27,816 nucleotides of DNA from JAGTVB01 sp964624765. Lineage in GTDB: Bacteria; Pseudomonadota; Gammaproteobacteria; HK1. Under the pieces are notes generated by a model. The model was not told where the DNA came from and searched no databases. It saw nothing but the letters and a program-made list of their open reading frames with translations. Of this stretch, positions 15,601 to 23,061 are shown piece after piece. Each line of letters begins with the position of its first letter. Position 1 is the stretch's first letter. Made by a program: the position numbers and the translations under genes. Where the stretch lies: contig CAZUZO010000033.1 in NCBI GenBank assembly GCA_964624765.1, forward strand, positions 1-27,816. The letters are read 5' to 3'.

Positions 15601-17472
15601 ATGAACAAGAAACGATCGCGGTCCGATAGCGTCGAGGGTCGGGAACAAGTCGATGAGAGCGCGGCGCTGTTAAGGCGCGGGAGCGAGCGAGAGCTGGGCG
15701 CTTCGGTAGCAGGCGAAACGACCGTGTTTCGCCTCTTCGCCCCCCGTGCTTCGGTGGTCAAGGTGTTCTTCTTCAAACACCTGGATAGTCCGGAACCCAC
15801 GGAGCGGCGGCTTCGCCGTCTGCCCGACGGGGTTTGGGAGGTGAGCTATCCGGCTAACCTGCACGGGTGGTATTACTACTATTGCCTGGATTCTTTGCAG
15901 CAGGGTGCGGGTACCCATTTCGACCCAAACTTCCGCATACTCGATCCCTATGCGTTAGCAACGGTGGGGCCCGGCGGACCGGGGATCATCTTGGACAAGC
16001 GGCACCTGAAGCGTCACCGCCCATTGTTTCAGCCGCCGTGGTGGCATGATCTCATCGTGCTCGAGGCCCACGTCCGGGATCTCATCCGCTACGCCCCGCT
16101 GCGGTTGGAGGATGAGGAGCGGCTCGGTTTTACCGGTCTGCAAAAATGGGTGGAGGCAGAGGGGTCTTACCTACGCAGCCTCGGTGTCAACGCCGTGGAA
16201 CTGCAGCCGGTTCAGCAGTTTGGAGGCTACGATTCCAGGGATGACTACCACTGGGGTTACATGCCAACAAACTTCTTTGCGCCAGAGAGTAGTTATGCAC
16301 TGGTGCCGGAGCTCGGATCACAGGTGGAGGAATTCCAGGCCCTGGTGGCCGCGTTTCACCGCCAAGGTATCGCGGTCATCATGGATGTGGTTTACAACCA
16401 TATCGGCGAACCGAATCCCCTGCTGTTTATCGATAAGCACTATTATTTCCTCCTTGATGAAGCCGGCAGCCTGACCAACTGGAGCGGGTGTGGCAATGAT
16501 TTCCGCTGCGATACGCCGATGGGGCGTCGACTCATCCTAGACAGCCTCATTCATTTCGTTGAAACCTACGATGTCGACGGCTTCCGCTTCGATTTGGCGG
16601 AGCTGATCGGGATCGAGATTCTCAAGGCCATCGAAGCTGCGTTGAAGCGCGTCAAGCCCTCTGTCATCCTTATCGCGGAGCCTTGGAGCTTTCGAGGCCA
16701 CATCGCCTTGGCACTGAAAGAGACCGGTTTCGCCTCTTGGAACGACGGCTATCGGGAGTTTTTGCGCGACTATGTGATGGGGCAGGGGAATCAGGCCGGA
16801 CTGCAATACTTCATGGCCGGAAGTCTCGCTCATCTGAGCGCTTGGCCGGCGCAGAGTGTCAATTACGTCGAATCCCACGACGATCACTGTTGGGTCGACA
16901 AGATCACCGAGAATCCCCATCATCGAGGCGATCATCCCACCGCCAACGACCGACGGCGTACTCACCTGATGCTGGCTGTTTTGATGTGCTCGCTCGGTAT
17001 ACCGATGTTGTCCGCTGGCCAAGATAGCTTGCGCACAAAGCGCGGCATACACAACAGTTATCGTGCTCCGGAAGAAAACGCCATCGATTATCACCGGCTA
17101 CTCGTGTTCTCCGGCTCTCACGAATACTTTCGGCGCTGGATCCGATTTCGCTTGTCCGAACAAGGAAAGCTGTTTCGTCTGGATTCTCCACCCTCGGAGG
17201 GTTACTTACGTTATTTTGGCGCCGCCCAAGGTTCGGCGATGGCCGTGTTGTTCAATGCCGATTACAGTCGAGCCAAGCACAAGCTGTTGTTTGCCATTAA
17301 TCCCCACCACGAGACGGTACACCTTACGCTCCAGGACCTCGACATCGCTCGCTGGCGGCAACTGGCGGATCATGAGCGCTTCGAGGTCAGCGGCCTGACC
17401 AGTGCCCGTTTCCCGTGCGCGGGCGGTCGCATCGAGTTGCCACCGCTCAGTTGCGCTCTCTGGCAGGGTTAG
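15601..17472 (+). CDS. GH13 debranching enzyme / type I pullulanase-like
   Basis: The 623-residue protein has an N-terminal CBM48-like domain (about 35-125, with VFRLFAPRASVVKVFFF) and a GH13 barrel. The conserved regions are DVVYNH, DGFRFDLAELIG (nucleophile D331), ILIAEPWSF (acid/base E360) and ESHDDH (D427). The DYHWGYMPTNFFAPESSYA segment resembles the YNWGY region of type I pullulanases and debranching enzymes, so alpha-1,6 cleavage is the best guess; other GH13 activities cannot be excluded. No signal peptide is present, so it should act on internal glucan. The first 30 residues are charged and poorly conserved-looking, and the start lies just past a repeat A fragment. The stop codon touches the first bases of repeat B. 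Confidence 0.85.
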   Translation: MNKKRSRSDSVEGREQVDESAALLRRGSERELGASVAGETTVFRLFAPRASVVKVFFFKHLDSPEPTERRLRRLPDGVWEVSYPANLHGWYYYYCLDSLQQGAGTHFDPNFRILDPYALATVGPGGPGIILDKRHLKRHRPLFQPPWWHDLIVLEAHVRDLIRYAPLRLEDEERLGFTGLQKWVEAEGSYLRSLGVNAVELQPVQQFGGYDSRDDYHWGYMPTNFFAPESSYALVPELGSQVEEFQALVAAFHRQGIAVIMDVVYNHIGEPNPLLFIDKHYYFLLDEAGSLTNWSGCGNDFRCDTPMGRRLILDSLIHFVETYDVDGFRFDLAELIGIEILKAIEAALKRVKPSVILIAEPWSFRGHIALALKETGFASWNDGYREFLRDYVMGQGNQAGLQYFMAGSLAHLSAWPAQSVNYVESHDDHCWVDKITENPHHRGDHPTANDRRRTHLMLAVLMCSLGIPMLSAGQDSLRTKRGIHNSYRAPEENAIDYHRLLVFSGSHEYFRRWIRFRLSEQGKLFRLDSPPSEGYLRYFGAAQGSAMAVLFNADYSRAKHKLLFAINPHHETVHLTLQDLDIARWRQLADHERFEVSGLTSARFPCAGGRIELPPLSCALWQG

Positions 17473-17559
17473 AAGCTGTTTTAAGAACGTCGCGAGCGCC
17501 GACAGAGCAAGGCGCACGGCGGCTCAGGCAAGCGCAGTCGTTTTTAAAACAGCTTCTTA
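17471..17559. repeat. Repeat B, short copy (terminator-like hairpin)
   Basis: The element starts AGAAGCTGTTTTAAGAACG and ends CGTTTTTAAAACAGCTTCTT, a nearly perfect inverted terminal repeat of about 19 bp. Its interior (GAGCGCC, CAAGGCGCACGG, CTCAGGCAAGCGCAGTCG) recurs at 22003-22146. It fills the gap between two convergent genes and its long stem with T-rich arms could end transcription from both sides. Confidence 0.8.
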
Positions 17560-17565
17560 GGCCCG

Positions 17566-18756
17566 TCAACCTTCACCTAAGGTACCCCAGGCGCGTTCCA
17601 GACAGGTGCAGGCTTCGTCCAGATCTTGATGGCAGCGCGGGACCCAGGCCTCTCCCCAGAAAAAGTGACAACTGGTTTCTGCTCTGAGAATTCGTCGGTG
17701 AGCCTCTTCTAGCTGGTGCCGAGTGTCGTCGTTGGCTGCTCCTATGCTGGCCACATTGGCTCTCGCGGTGTGGAAGGCCTGGCTGACTTGATCCAATCGA
17801 GTCAATGCTTCCCGCTGCCCGGCCGAGCCGGTCCATTGCACGAAGTCCTTGCCGTCATGCCAAGGCGTGTTCCAGGCACCAGGCCCCACATACACGCGGC
17901 CGTGGGTACCGTACCGATCGAGGTAATCGTGGATGAAAGTGGCCTTCAAGGCTGGAACCGTCTGCTCGCTCTTCGCTAGCAGCGGAACGTAGAAGCTGCT
18001 CCAGAAGTTGATGTGCGGATCGGCGCTTCGGAACCGCTCGCCATTATCGCCGTTAGCGCACAGCGTCACCAGGGCGGGTGCCGAGCACTCCTTGGTCCGC
18101 TCACGGACCGTGTCCTGGAACTGGCTGCAGTCCATACCGCTTAAGACAGCATTAGACAACGCTCGGTCGCGCACCACGATCACCAGCTCATCGCCACCAA
18201 ACTCGGCGATGTGGGGCCGGTAGCCTAATTCCGCTGCGCTCATCGGGGTCCGGGGCTCGACGTGCTCGCTGTCCACCAGCGCGTAGCGGTAGCCCAGACG
18301 CTTCAGATGAGGAATGAGCTCCATGCAGAATCCCATTTCCGGGGGCCAAAATCCTGGAAAGCGTGTGCGGCCGAACAGATAACGTGCCCGATCCGCCCAC
18401 CGAGCCAGATGGTCATCCCAATCGCTGGCGGGAATGATGGGCAGCACGGGATGGTAGTAGGCGGTACCGAGGATCTCAAAGATGCGCCGATTCTGGATCG
18501 CCCGCAGAAAACCGTGGCAGTCGAGATGCGGGGCGATCAGCGGCTGAAAATCCTCACTCGCCAGCGTGTCCAGAAGGGTACCGGACAGGCTCACATGAAC
18601 CCGGGCGCGATCATCATAGGACGCCAGCGCTTGCGTCAGCCGATGGAGAGCCTGCAGGATCTCGATGGCCTCCGGTTGGTTTTGTTCCCAAAGGGCCTCG
18701 AGGTTGCCCTCGGGTTGGTGAAGATTCAGGGCTAGGGCATGAAAGATCTCAGCCAT
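17566..18756 (-). CDS. GH57 family glycoside hydrolase / glucanotransferase
   Basis: The 396-residue protein begins with ALNLHQPEG (His13), the family's first conserved region, and has FWPPEMGF with the predicted nucleophile Glu140. Further on come RRYALVDSEH-type and CANGDNGERF segments. GH57 enzymes include alpha-amylases, 4-alpha-glucanotransferases and amylopullulanases, and the sequence alone does not say which this is. The ATG at 18756 is chosen over the upstream frame (open to 18789) because it gives a normal GH57 start and has AGGA eight bases upstream. It is the last gene of the minus-strand set after glgA and stops just short of repeat B. Confidence 0.85.
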   Translation of the reverse strand: MAEIFHALALNLHQPEGNLEALWEQNQPEAIEILQALHRLTQALASYDDRARVHVSLSGTLLDTLASEDFQPLIAPHLDCHGFLRAIQNRRIFEILGTAYYHPVLPIIPASDWDDHLARWADRARYLFGRTRFPGFWPPEMGFCMELIPHLKRLGYRYALVDSEHVEPRTPMSAAELGYRPHIAEFGGDELVIVVRDRALSNAVLSGMDCSQFQDTVRERTKECSAPALVTLCANGDNGERFRSADPHINFWSSFYVPLLAKSEQTVPALKATFIHDYLDRYGTHGRVYVGPGAWNTPWHDGKDFVQWTGSAGQREALTRLDQVSQAFHTARANVASIGAANDDTRHQLEEAHRRILRAETSCHFFWGEAWVPRCHQDLDEACTCLERAWGTLGEG

Positions 18757-18866
18757 GACACGTGTCCTAAGCAGCTTTTGGCTCCACAACAGCAGAGCAT
18801 ATCACCAGTGAGTCTCGAGATCTCCACACCGGGAAGGTTTCCCGGGAGAGAACCCAGACTGCCTAT

Positions 18867-18882
18867 GAGGTTGTGAAAAAAC
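18867..18882 (+). repeat. Solo repeat A terminus
   Basis: GAGGTTGTGAAAAAAC equals the outer end of repeat A. No core or second end follows. It lies 5 bases from the glgA stop codon (minus strand) and may be a remnant of a lost copy. Confidence 0.55.
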
Positions 18883-18887
18883 GAGTC

Positions 18888-20360
18888 CTACGTCGCACGG
18901 ATGTGATCGTAGATGTTCAGGTAGTCTTGCCCGGGACGGTTCCAGGAATAGTCGTAGCGCATACCTTGGACGAGAAGCTTGCGGAATTCATCGGGGTAGC
19001 CGTACCAAAGACCGATGGCTCGATGCATGGCCGATTCTAAAGACGCGAAGTCCGCCTCGTGGAAAACGTAGCCGTTGCGCTCCTCGGGTGGTTTCCACGA
19101 GTAGTCTCGATCGAATACCGTGTCCACCAGCCCGCCTACCGCTCGCACGATCGGCACGGTCCCGTATTTGAGCGCGATCATTTGGGTGAGACCGCAGGGC
19201 TCGAACAGGCTGGGCACCACGATCATGTCGGCGCCGGCATAGATGAGGTGGGACAGTTCCTCGTTGAAACCCAGTTCCAGATGACAGTCTGGGCTGTCGT
19301 TCAGGTGGTGCTTGAGGTGCCAGAAGTCGCGATTGATCGCCTCGTCAGGGCTGGAACCGAGGAGCACGAATTGGGCGCCGGCATGCAGAGCGTGAAAGAT
19401 CGCGTGGCGGATGAGATGGACGCCTTTCTGGCTATCCAGGCGGCCGATGTAGGCGATGATCGGTTTGAAGCCCTTCTGCAACCACAACCGATCGCGCAGC
19501 GCGTCTTTGTTGCCGTATTTGGCGTCGGCATCGTCCGGTCCATACCGCGCCGGAATGAGGGCATCGATCTCGGGATTCCACACGTCGTAATCCACCCCGT
19601 TCACTACCCCGCCGAATTTCCCCTGGTGGACCTCCAAGATATGTCCGAGGCCATAACCTTGATCGGTAAACCGCGCTTCATGGGCGTGTTGTCGCGAGAC
19701 GGTGGTGACGAAGTTCGCGTAAACGATGCCGCCTTTCATGAGGTTAAGGGCGAAGGGATTAAAATTATCCCGCAGTCGATCGTAGTGAAAGAAATACTCT
19801 GGGTGTGCCAATCCGGTGGCGTGCAAAATGTGTTCACCGGTGGTGCCCTGGTGCTTGAAGTTATGGATCGTGTAGCACACCCGCTGGTTATGCATCCCGA
19901 GGTGCTGGTAAACCTCGAAGAGGAGTACTGGCACCAGTCCGGTCTGCCAGTCGTGGCAATGAATGATGTCGGGACGACGGCCATCTTGGAGCAGGAATTC
20001 CATGGCGGCCTTACTGAAGAAAGTGAAGCGGGTGGTGTCGTCCCAAGAACCGTACAGGTGCCCGCGGTTGAAAAAATTGTCCTCGGAATGAGGCTCAATG
20101 AAGTAGCATTTGCGGCCGTGTACGAAACCAAACCACACGGTGCAATGAATACTGCCGCCGTACCAAGGAACCCAAAGATCGGCGAAGCTAATGTTGAGCC
20201 CCCAAATGTGGTCATACCGCATGCAGTCATACTTGGGGAGTATGATGTGAACCTCGTTTCCCCGAATCTCGAGTTCGCGGCTTAGTCCAAACACCACATC
20301 GGCTAAGCCGCCCACCTTCGCGACGGGGGCACATTCAGGCGAAATCATCGCAACGTACAT
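18888..20360 (-). CDS. glgA: Glycogen/starch synthase, cyanobacterial long type (GT5)
   Basis: The 490-residue enzyme transfers glucose from ADP-glucose to the non-reducing end of alpha-1,4-glucan. It has the GT5 signature KVGGL (K15 at the usual KTGGL lysine), HCHDWQTGLVP, TIHNFKHQG, AYIGRLDSQKG, and PSLFEPCGL with the catalytic Glu387. The wording of the N-terminal third (LILPKYDCMRYDHIWGL-like, DLWVPWYGG, FIEPHSEDNFFNRG) is that of cyanobacterial GlgA2 and plant starch synthase III/IV rather than the E. coli enzyme. The start is preceded by AGGGA at good spacing. It sits between a GH13 and a GH57 gene on the same strand. No glgC is present in the window to supply ADP-glucose. Confidence 0.95.
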   Translation of the reverse strand: MYVAMISPECAPVAKVGGLADVVFGLSRELEIRGNEVHIILPKYDCMRYDHIWGLNISFADLWVPWYGGSIHCTVWFGFVHGRKCYFIEPHSEDNFFNRGHLYGSWDDTTRFTFFSKAAMEFLLQDGRRPDIIHCHDWQTGLVPVLLFEVYQHLGMHNQRVCYTIHNFKHQGTTGEHILHATGLAHPEYFFHYDRLRDNFNPFALNLMKGGIVYANFVTTVSRQHAHEARFTDQGYGLGHILEVHQGKFGGVVNGVDYDVWNPEIDALIPARYGPDDADAKYGNKDALRDRLWLQKGFKPIIAYIGRLDSQKGVHLIRHAIFHALHAGAQFVLLGSSPDEAINRDFWHLKHHLNDSPDCHLELGFNEELSHLIYAGADMIVVPSLFEPCGLTQMIALKYGTVPIVRAVGGLVDTVFDRDYSWKPPEERNGYVFHEADFASLESAMHRAIGLWYGYPDEFRKLLVQGMRYDYSWNRPGQDYLNIYDHIRAT

Positions 20361-20439
20361 AGAACTTCCCTAAGCGAAACACATTCCGAATGGCTCCGAG
20401 GCGTGGTGCTATCGCTAGACGACCCGCCTGGAGTCCTGT

Positions 20440-21711
20440 TTATTCCCGGGTAGTCACCAATACCCGCCCTTCGCCTGGTCTTAGCTCATAGGAGAAGGGT
20501 ACGGGGACGTAGTCCATGGGATCGTCGGGCGAGACATCCATCAACGGTGCGCCCCCTTGAATGAATGCCCCCAGGCTCTCGGCATGGAAATGCTGCCGAT
20601 TCCAGGGATCTTTGTTCAAAATGATCAAGGCCTCTTCAGGGGTCTTCACCGATGCCTTCCACATGAGCAAGACGGCGGGATTATCGTAGCGCAGTACCTG
20701 GGTCGGACACTCCTCCTGGAAAACGCGGAAGCGAGTCTTGAGGTCGTTGACCCGGCTCACGAAATCCGTCAAGTCGATACCCGTCTCTTCCCAGTCCTCC
20801 GGTCGGGTGTTGACCACATGGAGCCGCTTGCGGAATCCGAACTCGTACCCGATGGGCATCATGACTCCGCTGGAGAAGACACCAGCGAACAAGTAGCGCT
20901 GTTTCAGTGCCTCGATATTGCCGTGCATCTCCTCCATCAGCCGCGCGGTATCGTGACTTTCCGGAAAGCTGATGGAGGGGGCGCGTTCCCGAATCAGGTC
21001 GTATTGCTCCAATAGCCAGGGCTGAGAGAAGTCCCACCACTTGGAACTGTTAAAGACATAATTGAAGCCGGCATCGGCGGTCTTCTTGGTTTCATCCGCG
21101 GTACACCCCAAGGTCTCCGCGAGAAAGAGTACGTCCGGATGATGGCTGTTTATTTCCCCTATCAGGCGTCGCCATAGCTTAGATGGAATCTGGTAGGCTG
21201 CGTCACAGCGGAACCCTTTGAAACCCAACCGGATCAGGTACTCCACGATCTGGTAACAATAGCGGTACAGGCCGTTGGGGTCACGGCTATGCTGATGGTC
21301 GAAACGCGCCAGATCCCCCCAGACCGTCTTGTGGCCATTTTCGATACAGAACGGATGGGCAACGCTGCCGTCGTCGTTATGCATGAACCATTCAGGGTGT
21401 TGGGACACGAGGGGTGAGTCCGACGCACAGTGGTTGATGACCAAATCGACCATCAGTCGCAATCCTCGTCGCTCGGCCCTACGGATGACCTCCTTGATCT
21501 GTGCTTCAGCAGCTTTGCTCGATTCGGCATCCACAAATTTGGCATTGAGCTCGAAATAGTCTGCTACCGAATAGAGGCTTCCTGAACCCCCCGGTTTGTG
21601 GATCGGATTCACGAAGATCCAGTCGAATCCCATCTTAGCCGCCCGATCCAGGTGGGGCGTCCAATCGGCGAATTTGCCGGCAAGTGGAGGAAAGAGGTTA
21701 TATATCTTCAT
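20440..21711 (-). CDS. GH13 alpha-amylase/GlgE-like enzyme
   Basis: The 423-residue protein is a GH13 catalytic barrel with a short C-terminal beta domain. Its start (YNLFPPLAGKFADWTPHLDRAAKMGFDWIFVNPIHKPGGSGSLYSVADYF) resembles the catalytic part of maltosyltransferase GlgE. Key residues are D170 (GFRCDAAYQIP), E199 (FLAETLG) and D254 (ESHDTARL). It lacks the N-terminal domains of GlgE and so is shorter than that enzyme. It may make or trim maltodextrin with phosphate, water or glucan as acceptor; the sequence does not decide. GGAG lies 8 bases before the ATG. It is the first gene of the minus-strand set, 79 bp before glgA. Confidence 0.82.
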   Translation of the reverse strand: MKIYNLFPPLAGKFADWTPHLDRAAKMGFDWIFVNPIHKPGGSGSLYSVADYFELNAKFVDAESSKAAEAQIKEVIRRAERRGLRLMVDLVINHCASDSPLVSQHPEWFMHNDDGSVAHPFCIENGHKTVWGDLARFDHQHSRDPNGLYRYCYQIVEYLIRLGFKGFRCDAAYQIPSKLWRRLIGEINSHHPDVLFLAETLGCTADETKKTADAGFNYVFNSSKWWDFSQPWLLEQYDLIRERAPSISFPESHDTARLMEEMHGNIEALKQRYLFAGVFSSGVMMPIGYEFGFRKRLHVVNTRPEDWEETGIDLTDFVSRVNDLKTRFRVFQEECPTQVLRYDNPAVLLMWKASVKTPEEALIILNKDPWNRQHFHAESLGAFIQGGAPLMDVSPDDPMDYVPVPFSYELRPGEGRVLVTTRE

Positions 21712-22002
21712 GAACCATACTCCAGGTTTCCTGATGCCATCGAAGGGATCTGTCCCCTAGGCGCGAGAGGCCGCTAGGGTGCAGACGGGCAGAGTTTGTT
21801 GTTGGTTTAATCGTCAGCTCAAGCAGGCGTTTTGCCTCGGTTCTTGTTTTTCCAAGCTGTGCCAGACACGGTCGTGCTTATCACTCGATCACCGACAAGC
21901 TAGCTTACTGAACGGCTGCGCTTGCCGTCGCTCGTGACACCTCTAGAATAGCGTCTCGGTGACCTCGCTGGCGGGGACGTTCGTCGTCACTGGGCGTCTT
22001 AT

Positions 22003-22146
22003 GAAGCTGCTTTAAAAATGTCACGAGCGCCGGAGTCGCAAGGCGCACGGTGGCGAGCAACCGGAGTGTACAGGGGAGTACATAAGGATTGCGAGCCGCT
22101 GTGCAACGCGCTCAGGCAAGCGCAGTCGTTTTTAAAACGGCTTCTT
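22003..22146. repeat. Repeat B, long copy (about 144 bp)
   Basis: Ends GAAGCTGCTTTAAAAATG and GTCGTTTTTAAAACGGCTTC are inverted copies. Both ends and the flanking core match the short copy at 17471-17559. The extra internal 55 bases (CAACCGGAGTGTACAGGGG, AGTACATAAGGATTGCGAGC) are absent there, so the short copy looks like an internal deletion form. Confidence 0.8.
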
Positions 22147-22379
22147 GAATTCTGCAGGCGCCGGTAACCTTGTTACAATACCCTCTAGATGGGAAGGTGG
22201 GTTGGACCGAGAATGCGCCAAGTCGGCGTGGCCGATTGTCAACTCGCCAACAGGGTGCAACGCGAGGTACCCCCGATACAGTGATTGCGGTGCCCCATCA
22301 TACCGAATAAAATACTGTTAATTCAATATCATGTGTTGATTTCGCGCAACAGGGACGGTCTCTGGCGAGTAGTGGAGTG

Positions 22380-22522
22380 AGAAGTTGTGAAAAAACCGTC
22401 GTGAGCGGACCGAGAGCCAGGCAGACGGCGCGAAGCCGAGAGACATATCAAGTCGATAGGCGAGGAGCGAGCACCGTCCAACGCCGCTATCGGGTCGTGT
22501 AGCAGGTTTTTTCACAACCTCT
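22380..22522. repeat. Repeat A, copy 2 (143 bp)
   Basis: AGAAGTTGTGAAAAAACC and GGTTTTTTCACAACCTCT form the ends (one mismatch). The core matches copies 1 and 3, with TATCAAGTCGATAGGCGAGG replacing the shorter spacer of copy 1. It lies within the gene-free region upstream of glgB. Confidence 0.85.
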
Positions 22523-22799
22523 GATGGGACCGGCCTCAACGGGGGGGGTGAGCGCGCGAGTTTGGACTCGGCTTACGATCACGGAGGGGGGTAACCCACG
22601 TCATCGCTATCCCGGGCCCGAAGAACGGTTTTTATCGGGCGTCACGGATCCGGGAGCCGTGTGCGGCCGCAGGGGTCCATCGGCTTGGGCAGGCGGCGGT
22701 GCCGGGGGTGCCGGCGCCAAAGAGAGGGTGTTCTTGTTCGCCACGTGAGGCGATTGCCTGAAGGGATAATGGAGTTGTTTCCGGCCCTGCTATGGATGT

Positions 22800-23010
22800 G
22801 TTATAAGCATTACTGCGCTTGCGATAGCTGCGTTGGGCAGCGGCTCACCATCTTCATGGACTCCCTTGTATACTCCGACGGTGACTCGCCCCGGTCCTGG
22901 GGCTCGCTCCTTCGAGGCCAGCTTTCTGCCGTTCAAAATCGTTCCGGACGATTTTGTCGCCGCTGCGCGCCTGGCGACGGCGGCGCTCGGACAGCTTCTT
23001 AGAACAGTTT
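22800..23010. repeat. Repeat C-like segment with hairpin core
   Basis: The segment has a perfect dyad CAAAATCGT-TCCGG-ACGATTTTG (22934-22956) and ends in ACAGCTTCTTAGAACAG, a motif close to the repeat B terminus. Its compact alternating composition looks like an intergenic repeat, but there is only one copy in the window, so the call rests on style. Confidence 0.4.
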
Positions 23011-23061
23011 CTCAAGGCATCTGCACAGGGAGCAGAGCGAGAACATAAATGAGATCCAACA

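Larger units (their letters stand above)
21712..23061. other. Gene-free region of about 1.35 kb with repeats
   Basis: Small open frames here are not convincing: no ribosome sites, no family resemblance, and several lie within repeats. The region holds repeat B (22003-22146), repeat A (22380-22522) and a third repeat-like segment (about 22800-23010). An AT-rich patch lies at about 22290-22350. It must also contain the promoters for the divergent GH13-glgA set and for glgB, but I see no convincing -35/-10 pair. Confidence 0.6.

Noticed and set aside
18757..18766. GACACGTGTC palindrome just before the GH57 start
   Set aside because: A 10-bp dyad between ribosome site and ATG is short enough to be chance, and no second copy was seen.
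19059..20285. Plus-strand open frame of 408 codons
   Set aside because: It is antisense to glgA, whose motifs are all intact.
22524..23048. Several small plus-strand open frames upstream of glgB
   Set aside because: They have no family likeness or ribosome sites, and partly translate a repeat-like hairpin segment.
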